The notes: generated from the sequence alone by a model not told the origin. A stretch of 64,000 bases of DNA from Brachynemurus nebulosus (GCA_035578155.1 JAPWDM010000048.1:1552501-1616500), one strand, 5' to 3'; positions 49,490 to 62,383 are shown, numbered from the stretch's first letter. Numbers and translations: made by a program.

Positions 49490-49588
49490 TTTTATTTACA
49501 ATTACTCTATATCAACTAGTTTCCGAGAAAAACGTACTTTTGTAAATGGAAATTCGCTATGTAATGCAGGATGCTGCGACAGGGGTAC
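49490..49588 (-). repeat. Tandem duplicate of the outer 100 bp of the preceding element
   Basis: TTTATTTACAATTACTCTAT through GTTTCCGAGAAAAACGTAC to GATGCTGCGACAGGGGTA repeats 49389-49489 about 100 bp downstream, adding a third 5' terminus. Confidence 0.8.
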
Positions 49589-49770
49589 TTTATGTAATTT
49601 TTTTTCTCTTTTAAATGGTGTAAAAAAATTTCGCAAAAATTTTTGAATAAGTGGAAATTTTGGCAAAAAACTAATTTTTGCTAGAACAAACACCATGTTT
49701 GTTTGGGACTTCCAATGTTCTCACCAAGTTTCGTAAAAATTGGATACTTCGTTCGAGAGTTATCGTGCGG

Positions 49771-49990
<220 letters not shown>

Positions 49991-49991
<1 letters not shown>

Positions 49992-51104
49992 AAGGCTATT
50001 AGCGGATAAGCATGAGTAGAAATACCCCCGCACGAATTGTGTTGGTTTCTTTTCTGCTAACTGCTTTCGATATAAGATTACAATTTACTGAGTTTCAACC
50101 CTTAAAAACTCACCCTTTGGGGGTAAAAATTTATTTTTTGAAAATCACAAAAAATTTATAACTTTTTAATGGCTTGACGGATTTGGCTGGAATTTTTATA
50201 TGTTTTAGATACCTCTATAGTGTACCTCAGAAAAAATTATCAACTTCAAAAAAAAATTATAACCCCCCCCCAAAAAAAAAAAAAATTGTTTAATTTTTCA
50301 ATATTTTTTTTCATTAACTTGTAGCTATGGTACAATCACCAAAATTTTTTTCACCAAAGTGTTTGGCTGATTGCGGAATTTGAAGATTTGAGTCGACCAT
50401 TTTTTTTTCGAAAACTAAGCAATCACAAATGTTTTTATGAACATATTCAAAATGTGTAAACGATTTCCAATCGATTGAGTACCCGGAAGCCTATGTCTAT
50501 CTCTAAAAAATATTCTCGGACATTCAATTTTTTTAACTATGATGCACCCGGAAAGAAATTCTGGAAAAATTATATGTTCTATTGATCATAGTGCGGAGCC
50601 TGTAGAAATATTTTGGTGATTGTACAACGAACATAACTGCGAAAAAAAAAATATTTTTGGACATATTATTTTTTTTAACTATGACGCACCCGGAGAAAAA
50701 ATCTGAAAAAATTATATGTTATATCGGTCATAGTAGGAAGCCTGCAAAAAAATTTTGGTGATTGTACTATAGCTACAAGTTGATGAAAAAAAATATTGAA
50801 AAATTAAACAAATTTTTTTTTTTGGGGGGGGGTTATAATTTTTTTTTGAAGCTGATAATTTTTTCTGAGGTACACTATAGAGGTATCTAAAACATATAAA
50901 AATTCCAGCCAAATCCGTCAAGCCATTAAAAAGTTATAAATTTTTTGTGATTTTCAAAAAATAAATTTTTTACCCCCAAAGGGTGAGTTCTTAAGGGTTG
51001 AAACTCAGTAAATTGTAATCTTATATCGAAAGCAGTTAGCAGAAAAAAAACCAACACAATTCGTGCGGGGGATTTCTACCCATGCTTATCCGCCAATAGC
51101 CTTT
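49991..51104. mobile_element. Foldback element of 1.1 kb
   Basis: The left end AAAGGCTATTAGCGGATAAG and the right end, reverse complemented, AAAGGCTATTGGCGGATAAG open arms of about 370 bp. These include CGCACGAATTGTGTTGG, AATTTACTGAGTTTCAACCC, GGCTTGACGGATTTGGCTGG and a C-run/G-run pair (50264-50273 and 50821-50831). The centre holds two copies of a unit of about 135 bp (TTAACTATGATGCACCCGGA and TTAACTATGACGCACCCGGA). It lies in the (TA)n of a Helentron-like copy. A relative lies at 53589-54230. Confidence 0.8.
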
Positions 51105-51229
51105 GAGTGAATATTATTTTCGGTTCCTAGGGACCTCAAAACAAATTTCTGCCATTCTCCCGGGTTTAAGTCGCGTCATGACAGTGGCTGTAATAGCTGA
51201 ATTCCATTCTTGAACGACTTTCAGGTTTT

Positions 51230-51419
51230 CAAAAATTTTTGAATAAGTGGAAATTTTGGCAAAAAACTAATTTTTTTCAAGAACAAAACCAATGCTCCTG
51301 GCATCCGACGTGTCTGGCTGACAAACTCACCCAAGGGTTTGGGACTTCCAATGTTTTCACCAAGTTTCGTAAAAGTTGGATACTTCATTCGAGAGTTATC
51401 GCGCGGACACACACATATA

Positions 51420-51493
<74 letters not shown>

Positions 51494-51705
51494 AATTTTA
51501 GTGACTATTATTTTCGGTTTCTTGGGACCTCAAAACAAATTTCTGCCATAGTCCCGGGCTCAGATGCCCCCCGCGTCATGACAGTGGCTGTAATAGCTGA
51601 ATTCCATTCTGGAAATTTTATCATATATTTATGTTAACTTTCAAAATAATCGCCTGTATATGTTAAATAATAGCTGAATTCCATTCTGGAAATTCGCTAA
51701 AATTT
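51230..51705 (+). mobile_element. Helentron-like fragment with 3' end
   Basis: 5'-truncated at TTTTTGAATAAGTGGAAATT. It continues through GGCATCCGACGTGTCTGGCT, GTTTCGTAAAAGTTGG, a (TA)n array and CATAGTCCCGGGCTCAG to GCTGAATTCCATTCTGGAAA. After a 60-bp insertion or duplication (ATAGCTGAATTCCATTCTGG repeats at 51669) it finishes GGAAATTCGCTAA at 51705. Confidence 0.75.
51415..51493. repeat. (TA)n microsatellite in Helentron-like fragment
   Basis: TA repeat with ATATTTATATA and ATATAAATATA variants. Confidence 0.97.
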
Positions 51706-51985
51706 AAGACTCGTTTACATAAAAATCTTTGTTTACTTTAAAAATTTTCTCACCTAGACTGTATATGTATATACAACACACACAAACCGTACGCATAATG
51801 GTAGTACGGATAATGAAATGGTCTTGTACCCTTATACATGTATCACAATAAAATTATGTGATCGTATCAAAAAGGATACCATATGCGTATAATATACGTT
51901 ATATACAAAATATCCATATTGTGTCGAATATGTACGTTTAGGATGTGATTAAATTCACACTTTATACGATAAAATAATCACATTC
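51706..51985. other. AT-rich spacer
   Basis: Nothing recognised. Confidence 0.4.
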
Positions 51986-52267
51986 TAAACAACATCGTTT
52001 TTCTCGGAAACTAGTTGACATAGAAAAAAAGTTTAAAGACCTTTTTTATGTAATTTTTTCTTCTCTTTTAAATGGTGTAAAAAAATTTCGCAAAAATTTT
52101 TGAATAAGTGGAAATTTTGGCAAAAAACTAATTTTTTGCAAGAACAAAAACCATGTTCCTGGCATCCGACGTGTCTGGCTGAAGAACTCATCCAAGATTT
52201 TTCGACTTCCAACGTTCTCACCAAATTTCGTAAACCTAGGACATTTCGTTCGAGAGTTATCGTGTGG

Positions 52268-52344
<77 letters not shown>

Positions 52345-52355
52345 TATATATATAA

Positions 52356-52407
<52 letters not shown>
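51986..52407 (+). mobile_element. Helentron-like fragment, central part
   Basis: CATCGTTTTTCTCGGAAACT, AATGGTGTAAAAAAATTTCG, GGCATCCGACGTGTCTGGCT and TTCGTTCGAGAGTTATCGTG precede a (TA)n array, in family order. Beyond the array the usual AATTTTAGTGAATAT is missing, so the 3' part has been lost. Confidence 0.7.
52272..52407. repeat. (TA)n microsatellite
   Basis: TA repeat with TAAATATA variants. Confidence 0.97.
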
Positions 52408-52409
<2 letters not shown>

Positions 52410-53330
52410 CCGCTACTTTTTGACATGTGTAGGACCCCTTATGGAACTTAAGAGCTGAAATTGAGTAAGTGAGGCTCATTTCCGACGCACCTCATACTAT
52501 CAAAGTGGGGTCAAATTTTGGGCAAATTTTGGATCCGACCCAACCTTTAAGGGGATGGCGGGTGGGGGGGGGGGGGTCTACAAAAAAATAAAACTTTTCC
52601 GAACCGGTTGGAAATAATGTTCCGGTCAATCATCTACAACATATCCAAAATTCAGCTTCCTAGGATGGTTTAGTGGCAGTAGAGGGGGAAAAAAGTATTT
52701 TGGCTGGACCTAACTCGCCCACAACCCCCCAAAATTAACGTAGAGGCTTGAAATTTGTTATGTTGATAAAGTTCGCACCTAGATTGTGCTTTTTGGAGGT
52801 TTTAATATTTTACGCGCACCCCCCCCCCCCCATTTTTAAGCTACAATTTCATGCTTTTTCGACATTTTCAAAGTTTTTACCACTCGCACAGGTCACCCAG
52901 ATAAACCTAGAGGGCTGAAATTTTGTATTCGAATTGAGTTAGTATCAAGGGGGTGCCTTTTTGGGGTCTCAAGTTTTAGCCCTTATCCCCACCATTTTTA
53001 TAACAAAAAGAACTTGATTATTCTTGTTTTTTAACGGTTTCGTTTGGGTCAAAATTTACCCAAATAAACCTAGAGTGCTGAAATTTTGTGTACAGGTTAA
53101 ATTACCTAGCCAGCCATTGCTTTTCGGACGTTTCAACTTTTAACCCTTACCCCAACGATTTTTACGCCCAATATTTGCTTGATTTTTTTGCTTTTTTTCT
53201 AACACGTCTAGAGAATCTCTAAGGAAACCTAGAGGGCTGAAATTTTGTACGTGTATTGAGTTAGTATCCAGCTAGTGCCATCTAGGGAATCCACATTACT
53301 TTTCCCTCCACTTCTCCCATTTTCACATCG
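52408..53330. repeat. Degenerate repeat region with unit of about 160 bp
   Basis: AAACCTAGAGGGCTGAAATT recurs at about 52903, 53063 and 53226, each followed by a TTGAGTTAGTATC-like phrase, a GTGCC/TGCTTTT motif and CCCTTACCCC-type text. A diverged unit starts at about 52741 (TAGAGGCTTGAAATTTGTTA). Long G and C runs (52566-52577, 52808-52821) are also present. No open frame. Confidence 0.6.
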
Positions 53331-53585
53331 GATTTCAATAGTATTGTTAAATGTGTTTTAAATGCTTTACTTTTATTCTAATACAAGTAGGCGTATAGTA
53401 ATTTTAAAAATTTAAAAAAAATGAACTTACTTTTATAACAAATGCAATACGTAAATATTAAGTGATTTAAAAATGTTATTAAAGTCACTGTTCATTTATA
53501 AAGTAGGAATTTTGGATTTTTTGGAAAGAAAAAATATCTTCAAGTTTTTTTTAATATTTAAAAAAAAAAAGAAAAAGAAAAAAAT
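53331..53585. other. AT-rich spacer
   Basis: Nothing recognised. Confidence 0.4.
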
Positions 53586-54230
53586 ACACAGGGTATTGGC
53601 AGAGAAGCATGGGTAGGAAGGCCCTTGTACGTATGTGTCTCTATTGAATTTGAATTGTGTTAATTTTTTTTGCTGCTAGCTGCTATCGACATAAAATTGA
53701 AAATTACTGAATTTCAGTCATTAAAAACTTACCTCTCGTGAGTAAGAAATTATTTTTTGAAAGTCGAAAAATCTTTTGAATGGCTTGACGGATTTGGTTG
53801 AAGTTTTTATATGTTTCAGATACCTCTATGGTGTAGGCCTCAGAAAACATTTTCAGTTTCAAAAAAATATAACCTCCTACCCCCCCCCCCCCCCCAAAAA
53901 AAAAAAATAGTTGTTTAACTTCTTAATATTTTTTTTTATCAACTTTTTATCAAAATTTTTTTGCAACCTTCTTACTATGATCCATGCAACATATAGTTTT
54001 TTCAGAATTAATTTCCGGGTGCGTTATTGTTAAAAAAATTAAATGCCTGAAAAGCTTTTTTAGAGATAGGTATACGCTTTCGGGTACTCAGTCGATCGGA
54101 AATCATTTGCTAATTTTGAATATGTTCATAAAAACGTTTGCGACTGCGCAGTTTTCGTAAAAAAGAAAATAGTAGATTCAAGTCTTATTAAATTCCTGGA
54201 TCAGCCGAACATTCATCATCTGTTTTGAAA
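53586..54230 (+). mobile_element. Diverged relative of the 1.1-kb foldback element
   Basis: GCAGAGAAGCATGGGTAGGA, GCTGCTAGCTGCTATCGACA, AATGGCTTGACGGATTTGG, GATACCTCTATGGTG and a C-run (53881-53895) match the left arm of 49991-51104. CTTACTATGATCC..., CCGGGTGCGTTATTG and TCGGGTACTCAGTCGATCGG match its centre in the opposite sense. The right arm is missing. Confidence 0.65.
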
Positions 54231-55374
<1,144 letters not shown>

Positions 55375-56126
55375 TAGGGTTGGCCATTTTAATCTTTGCA
55401 TCTAAATATCTCTCCAGAGGCGCCACCTATCAAAAAATGACCTTTACAAAAGTTGTTAGGTACGAAGGGGAACATTAAATGGTGACCTTAAATTTGACCT
55501 TGAATTTCATTTTCAAGGTCATTTTGAGGTCAAGTCGTATTTTCCAAATGGAACGACCTACTTTTTATTTCGGATTCTGAAAGAGCGTGAAATTTCACGT
55601 CGAAAATGCTATGAACGAATTTTTTTATTGACCTTTAATTTAGCATTTTTTAGCTATGAAATTGATTAGTTATGAAAAATTAATTTTTCATAAATTTTTA
55701 GTGTCATTCTTTTCTGGATTTTGACCTTAGAATGACCTTCACAAGTCATTAAAAACGAACAGAAACTCCTATTTTACGTCTCCAACAGATGCCGACACTT
55801 TAAAGTTAGGTTTTTCTTTTAAAATTTAATTTTTGATTGTTCTTTGGTGGTCTTTACACTTCTTAAGGTCAATTATAAAAAAATTCGTTTATAGCATTTT
55901 CGACGTGAAATTTCACGCTCTTTCAGAATCCGAAATAAAAAGTAGGTCGTTCCGTTTGAAAAATACGACTTGATCTCAAAATGACCTTGAAAATGAAATT
56001 CAAGGTCAAATTTAAGGTCACCATTTAATGTTCCCCTTCGTACCTAACAACTTTTGTAAAGGTCATTTTTTGATAGGTGGCGCCTCTGGCAAGATATTTA
56101 AAGGCAAAGATTAAAATAGCCCACCC

Positions 56127-56128
<2 letters not shown>
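55375..56128. mobile_element. Foldback element inside (TA)n, 754 bp
   Basis: The left TAGGGTTGGCCATTTTAATC and, reverse complemented, right TAGGGTGGGCTATTTTAATC open arms of about 300 bp. Shared blocks are CAGAGGCGCCACCTATCAAA, ACAAAAGTTGTTAGGTACGA, GGTGACCTTAAATTTGACC, AGGTCGTATTTTCC-type text and CGTGAAATTTCACG (itself a palindrome). (TA)n lies on both sides, so TA is the likely target. A half copy sits in the Ty3/gypsy fragment at 58531-58832. Confidence 0.8.

Positions 56129-56200
<72 letters not shown>
56127..56200. repeat. (TA)n microsatellite
   Basis: Pure TA repeat following the foldback element. Confidence 0.97.
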
Positions 56201-56201
<1 letters not shown>

Positions 56202-56851
56202 TACATATAGTACTACAATATCAGTTAGGTATGTAGGTACATGTAAATATTGGTTACTTACTTTTTAAAAATAATTTTTCAAGAAATTATTATTTTATTA
56301 TTTAGAATCTATAATATTGTAAATAGACTTCGTATTAATAATAATATTTTCCAATATGATTGTACCTATTATTTTATAACCCTTTGAAAAAATTAAAAAA
56401 GTGATCATTGCTGCATTGCTGCATGCCAAAAGAAATTTTTTTGAGTAATTAATTCATAAGATCACATTCACATAAGATTCACATAATTTGTGTTTGTTCA
56501 CCTATTTTCTTTTTTTATAAATTTTCTGTCTTTGACTTGTATTGCCAAAATTTTAAATGGTCAAAAAGTAAATGTTTGCCCAGCTACAGAAACGACAATG
56601 TGTGGAATAGACAACTGCAACTCTTCTTTGAAATCGTTAACTCTATTCTTTGCATAATTTATTTCCAACACCATCAAAAATAGAACAATACCCTACTGGC
56701 CAAACATACAATATATCGTCTGTGCTGTATATACGTCACCTAAAAAAAATGTTATTTTGCTGCTCAGTATTTTTTCTCTTCACTGCTGAACTGCCTTGTT
56801 TGGTGTTTGCTTTTTGCTATTCAAATATAATTTCAGCAACGCAATTATTTT
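56201..56851. other. AT-rich spacer, nothing recognised
   Basis: An 84-codon frame (56650-56904) has no known motif and runs into the repeat that follows. Confidence 0.4.
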
Positions 56852-57166
<315 letters not shown>

Positions 57167-57168
<2 letters not shown>

Positions 57169-58135
57169 CGTGTGAGATTTTCGAGAGTTGCCATTCGATT
57201 TATTCCTAAAATATGCATCTAATCGAAAAAACGTTTATACAAAAAATATTCAAAAAAAAAAATTCAGGGGCCGTTCAAGAAAAATTGTTCCAGATTTCTA
57301 GGACTTACGGTTTTTTTGAAATAGAAATTTTTTTTTTTTTTAAATGGAAACATGATGTTTCTTAAAAATTAGTTTATTACTTCAAATTACCAATTATGCT
57401 AAAATTTTCATTATTTTATTTCAAATTTTTGAGAAATTGCATTTTTAACTTTTAATTTTCAAAACCCGTGGTAAGGTTTGTCTAAACGAATGCAAAAAAT
57501 ACGATTTATTTTCAATTTATACTAAAAAAACACAAAATAAGTTGTAATGGTATGTTCACATTAATCTTTTACAGTAAAAGAAAACTTACTAATTAAATAT
57601 ATTTTATATTAAAATAATTTGTAGTTATTCCTCAAATAGTCAACTTAATATTCAATAAACAGCTCATTAAATTAGAACTGTGTTTGTAATATTTAGTATT
57701 ACACCATACTCAAAATTTAGTACGTGTGAGAATGTCATTATTAAAAACGTTTCTGAAACTGAATTATATTTATAAATGGCATATCTGGATAGCATAACTT
57801 AAAATTCATACTAACAGCTATCATATTATTTTTAAATTATTAAATTTTTAAACCTTTTTTTAAAAAAAGGAAAAAAATTGTCCAAAAAAATATTTTTAAT
57901 AGAAAAATTTTCTAGATTGCGGTATATATTTTACCAATACGTTTGAAAGAAGTGTATTTTAAACATATTCATAACTTTAATTTATTTTCCAGTAAGAGTC
58001 AATAAAAGTTTGTAAAGTTCATTTTATTGAATGGTTACTTTAAAATTAAAGCATTTACATTTGAAAGCAAGTGAAAAAGCTACAAAGAAAGCTGGATAAG
58101 TTCAAAAAAATTTAATAAAGTTTTTTATAAAATTC
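57167..58135. other. AT-rich spacer, nothing recognised
   Basis: TTTTCGAGAGTTGCCATTCG at 57178 resembles the inverse of CAAAATGGCAACTCTCG at 63272. Nothing else was noted. Confidence 0.4.
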
Positions 58136-58139
58136 AAAT

Positions 58140-58530
58140 GATATGGTAGAATGTACTATACAAGATGTGAAAGCTATGCTTGAAAAATTAGGAAATGATC
58201 TTTTCTTACCAATAATAAATTACAATATTACGCCCAATCTCCATCAGAATTATTGACTGGTAGACGTCAAAGAACAATTTTACCAGTTCATAAAAAATTA
58301 CTTGTACCTAAATTTCCGTATAAGGGTGCGATAGTAATAGAAAAACGCAACAAGTTGATACAAAAAGAATATCATGATCGAAAATTAAAAAAAAAGTTGC
58401 CTGAATTTAAAACTGGTCAACCTATACTTTTACAAAAGGAATTAAGAAAGTAGGTTCCCGCAATGGTCACAAAAGTGCAATGATTAGCACAATGAGTGCA
58501 ATGATTAGCACAAAAGTGCAATGATTAGTA
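58140..58530 (+). pseudogene. Ty3/gypsy-type integrase, C-terminal fragment
   Basis: From about 58140 a plus-strand frame reads MVECTIQDVKAMLEKLGNDL, corresponding to the end of the integrase core (usual pattern 'ERxVQTxKxxL'). After a frameshift near 58235 comes SPSELLTGRRQRTILPV and PKFP, matching the conserved 'SPxELLxGRxLRTxLP' motif of Ty3/gypsy (Metaviridae-like) integrases. A basic stretch ending YHDRKLKKKLPEFKTGQPI corresponds to the C-terminal chromatin-contact region ('YYDRxxxxLPxLxxGDxV'). A stop follows at LRK. The catalytic DDE part, reverse transcriptase, gag and LTRs were not found. It is a broken fossil, described only as such. Confidence 0.75.
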
Positions 58531-58832
58531 CAGGGTGGGCTCTTTTAATCTTTGCATTTAAATATCTCGCCAGAGGCGCCACTTATCAAAAATGACCTTT
58601 ACAAAAGTTGTTAGGTACGAAGGGGGACATTAAATGGTGACCTTAAATTGGACCTTGAATTTGATTTTCAAGGTCATTTTGAGATCAAGTCGTATTTTTC
58701 AAACGGAACGACCTACTTTTTATTTCGGATTCTGAAAGAGCGTGAAATTTCACGTCGAAAATGCTATGAACCAATTTTTTTTATTGACCTTTAATTTAGC
58801 ATTTTTTAGCTATGAAATTGATTATGAAATTG
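58531..58832 (+). mobile_element. Half copy of the 55375-56128 foldback element inside the gypsy fragment
   Basis: Starts CAGGGTGGGCTCTTTTAATC after TA (58529-58530) and follows one arm of the foldback element up to AGCATTTTTTAGCTATGAAA. It breaks off near ATTGATTATGAAATTGA. The second arm is missing and gypsy sequence resumes immediately. Confidence 0.75.
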
Positions 58833-59236
58833 AATGATCGAAAATTAAAAAAAAAAGTTGCCTGAATTTAAAACTGGTCAACCTATACTTTTACAAAAGG
58901 AATTAAGAAAGTAGGTTCCCGCAATGGTCACAAAAGTGCAATGATTAGCACAATGAGCAGCAATGATTCTTTGGTGACTACTGATGATGGCTCGATTTAC
59001 AGACGTAATCGTGTTTATCTGAAACCGAGCCAGATCTGCCGAACTTGGAAAAAGGGAAAGACTTAACTGTCGTAATCCATACAGATAGTGAGAATTCCTT
59101 CGATAATGTTGACAATGACAATGACGTTGAAAATGACAACGTGCCTGTAGAGATTGCTGCAGGTGACATGAGTGATTTAATAAATCTCCACATGAATGAA
59201 AAAATTCCCAATAATGAAATTTACTTATGTAAATAA
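58833..59236 (+). pseudogene. Ty3/gypsy integrase tail, duplicated start and continuation
   Basis: 58833-58957 repeats 58374-58496 (ATGATCGAAAATTAAAAAAA, CCTGAATTTAAAACTGGTC, GTAGGTTCCCGCAATGGTCA). The sequence then goes on with a frame reading TTDDGSIYRRNRVYLK, which fits the 'DDGxxYRRNRxxL' end of gypsy-type polyproteins, and an acidic stretch DSENSFDNVDNDNDVEND to a stop at 59236. The 63-codon frame from 59045 is part of this tail. A 1-bp difference in the A-run shifts the frame between the two copies. Confidence 0.65.
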
Positions 59237-60385
59237 TGGTTCTATAGTGTACATTTACAGTGTAATGAGCTTACTCTCGAACCCGATGAAAAGTTTTGAT
59301 TACGAAAGACTTTCCGAGTATTCAGTAATTTTTTTTTTTTAAATTTATTCTCTATTTTAAAAGACAAAAATGGTTCCCTTAATTCAAACAAATGTTGTAA
59401 TGAAACAGGTTTTACTAAAAATAATAAAGTTTATTTAAAAAAAAATAATAAAGTTTTTATTAAAAATATTTTATCTTTAATTGACTCATAGTTGAGCGTC
59501 CATTAGGTCGGAAACGTGGTGCGATTCTTACATCAGTAAGTTCTCCGGGGCAGTACCCGCGTCGCTCTGTCGACCTAGTGGACGAACTTACATTTATTCA
59601 GATGTATTCACGATATAGTAAATAATAAGATATGCTCAATAGCTATACAAGAGTGGATTCGTTCTGCGCATGTCGTCATCGCGTGACAAAAATTTTGAAT
59701 TATGGCTGTGATATGCTGATTTTACATAAGTATTCTGTGTAATATCTATGTTTTACGTCTGGCAGGATTATATTTTATTAAATTTATTTTCTTATTTAAC
59801 TATGTTCCATTTTACTTAAATTTAACCATGCTTCATCACTTATGAATTTAAATAATTTCCGTTTTCTTGGCTTTATCTCTTTCATTATTGCACTTACGTA
59901 AATTTTAAAATTTCAGTTTGTTTTTAGAAAAGAACAGAAGATTGATTTGTTTTGAATATAAGAATTATTTAATTTTTTAACTTTGACTCATGATCAATTG
60001 CATTTGAAACAGGGTATAATAATAAATAAAAAAAAGGTTTAGCAAATTGTTTCTTTAGTTAGCAATTTTAATCAATTTTCTTTCTCTATAATTTAATGAT
60101 TCTAACATTTTTCGGTTTAAAATTCTAATTCTAAAAAACATTTTGCTTCGAAAATATAATGACTTTACATCCAAACTACATTTTATTTACAGATTATGCT
60201 CTTTCAATTAAAGTTTTTATATAATTTGGTCCACAGTTCAATTCATTATGACCATTATATTCAGAAAAAATATTTTCCAATTTGTGAATTTGTTTTAACT
60301 TGGTTTATATAAACCCCCTTCTGATAAGTGATTAGACCGGGAATAATTAGCACCGCATTCTTTACTGGTTGGAGCTCCGAGGTTT
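59237..60385. other. AT-rich spacer with one structured GC-richer segment
   Basis: Apart from 59498-59583 nothing was recognised. A direct repeat AATAATAAAGTTT occurs at about 59421 and 59445. Confidence 0.4.
59498..59583. other. Compact segment with nested pairing (possible structured RNA or MITE)
   Basis: GTCCATTAGGTCG (59498-59510) pairs with CGACCTAGTGGAC (59571-59583) over 13 bp with one G-U wobble. Inside are GCGA/TCGC (59521-59524, 59562-59565), a hairpin CTTAC-ATCA-GTAAG (59527-59540) and a hairpin CGGG-GCAGTA-CCCG (59546-59559). The result is a cloverleaf-like layout, but no polymerase III boxes or known ribozyme core were found. Confidence 0.4.
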
Positions 60386-61030
60386 TTTTTTGTCCCGTAG
60401 TTTATATGCGATGAATCCGGTGATATTTTCAATTCCATCATACTCTAGTTCTGAAAGGGTATTTTCAAAATCATCATTGCATTCAACAGCATCGTTTTTC
60501 TCCGTAATGTGTTCCAACATACTACCAGTAATTCATAAATCAGATTCACGTTCAAAATTGTTAATAGATTGAAAATTAATTGGTAAATTTTTGAAAACAT
60601 TATCTTCAGTAGCGTCTCGTATCACATTCATTGACTGCGACATAATTTTTTCGTTTCGACCAAGCAAATAATTTCTTAGCCTATATTTAAATTCAAGAGC
60701 CGTAGGATGGTCGTTCAATCCACCGATTGCTCTTATAATTCCAAAAAGTCCTTCCAACGGATCCTGGTTGAATCTGCAGGTTAATAGATATGTATTTGGT
60801 TTTATATTTTTTTACCAAATCATCCAATAATAATGGTAATGCATTAGAGGTTATCAAAATTTCTCTTTGAAAAGGAAGACGACATTTTGATTTTCTTACT
60901 TTAAGATTCGAAATCATAATTTTCATTTCATTTGTTATACCGAATATTTCTAGCAAGACCGTATGCTTTTATTCTATCGCGGGAATCTTTTTCAGTGACT
61001 ACTATTAAAAATATCAAACCAGTCATTCAC

Positions 61031-61085
61031 CTAAAATATTTAAAAATGATAATTTTGAATGATTTTTTATTCACAAATCACTTAC
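61031..61085 (-). other. Intron in P-type transposase (55 bp)
   Basis: Donor ACT|GTAAGT and acceptor ATATTTTAG; splicing joins LLKT to VNDWFD, matching the family. Confidence 0.8.
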
Positions 61086-61401
61086 AGTTTTCAGTAAAAT
61101 TTCACAGTCTTGCCAATCTTCACTTTTTATCACCCCCAATGAGCCCATACGTGAAATAGCTTTTGAATTTGTATGTGAAAAGAGTTGTGTTGCAAATTTT
61201 ACTTTCTGCCTTCCTGCATTTTTAACATTTAAATGATGGTCAGTTATTCTGTGGGCTATATTTAAATCATTATTTTTATTTTTCAAAAGTTCCAACAGAG
61301 GTCTTTTAGTTACTAGTTTACCATTAATATAAAATTCTGAATCCAAGAAATGGTTTTGGATTAATTTTATTAAGTGTGGCACGTCTGCAAATGCATAAAC
61401 T

Positions 61402-61458
61402 CTAAAAAAATAAAATCAAGACATTTTTAAATTATATTATTATACACGATTCACTTAC
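61402..61458 (-). other. Intron in P-type transposase (57 bp)
   Basis: Donor AA|GTAAGT and acceptor TTTTTTTAG on the minus strand. Splicing joins the frame as MNEK-VYAFADVPHL, restoring the conserved 'ADVPHLxKLxRNHFLD' motif across the junction. Confidence 0.85.
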
Positions 61459-62324
61459 TTTTCATTCATTTTAGTGGGATGTGAAAAGAATGGAGCTTCT
61501 TTGGTTATCCCAAGTGATTTCCAGAATCCTCTGTTTCTGCCGCCTAAATCATTAATTATTGCCACAACGTTAAATCCAATATTTTCCAGCTTTTTAATTA
61601 TTCCAAATAAAAGTGGTTTGTTTAATTTAGGATCAAAATCATAAAATAATGGCTGTTTCCAATCGGAAAATATACCACGCGCCATTATTACTTGGACGTT
61701 TCGGTCATATTCATACGACTTTTTAACTTTCATTTCATCGGCCATAACAACGCAAACTTTGTCAGTTTCCAGTAGGGAATGTGATTCCATCAGTTTAAAC
61801 ACAAAATTAAAATTTCTGGAGAAATATCAATTTTATTTGCCCATCTACGGAGCGTAGACTCTGCTGTAAGTGGGTGATGATTCTTTTGCATCCATCTGTA
61901 TGGTCTGGGACCAGCAGCATGCAAAGCTATTGCATGAGCAATGACATGAATTTTTCAGTGAACAATCTTCTCAGAAGTACCTTTTATTTTTCGAATTTGA
62001 GCTAGAGTGAAAATTTTTTTCCACAGATTTTTCGAATGCCTTATGTGATATTTCTGTTGTTTCCATTTTTTCAATTTTATCACAATGCTTATCAGTTTCT
62101 GTTTTTATCATTTTCCTTACGCAAATTTTCGATTTCCAGTCTTAACCTTTTATTTTCATCAATTAAATTAATTTTTTCTTGATCTGTACCTTCACTAAAA
62201 AGGAGGTATTCCGTTAATTGAATTTTAATTTTAATTTCTTTTTATAATATACCTTAGATTGTTTGGAATATTCGAAGATAGCAAATCTGTTACCGATTCA
62301 GTTGGAATGATTTCACTTGATGAC

Positions 62325-62383
62325 CTGAAAGTGGTATTTTTAAAAAAGATACATGATAAATTTAATACGAGAATACAACTTAC
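62325..62383 (-). other. Intron in P-type transposase (59 bp)
   Basis: Donor TATT|GTAAGT after NRKIRMACRKNKLMVAKL and acceptor CCACTTTCAG before TCATCAAGTGAAATC. Confidence 0.7.

Noticed and set aside
59498..59583. Hammerhead ribozyme
   Set aside because: A CTGATG phrase on the minus strand and a GGAAAC phrase on the plus strand tempted the call, but the CTGANGA..GAAA core does not occur in the right order on one strand.
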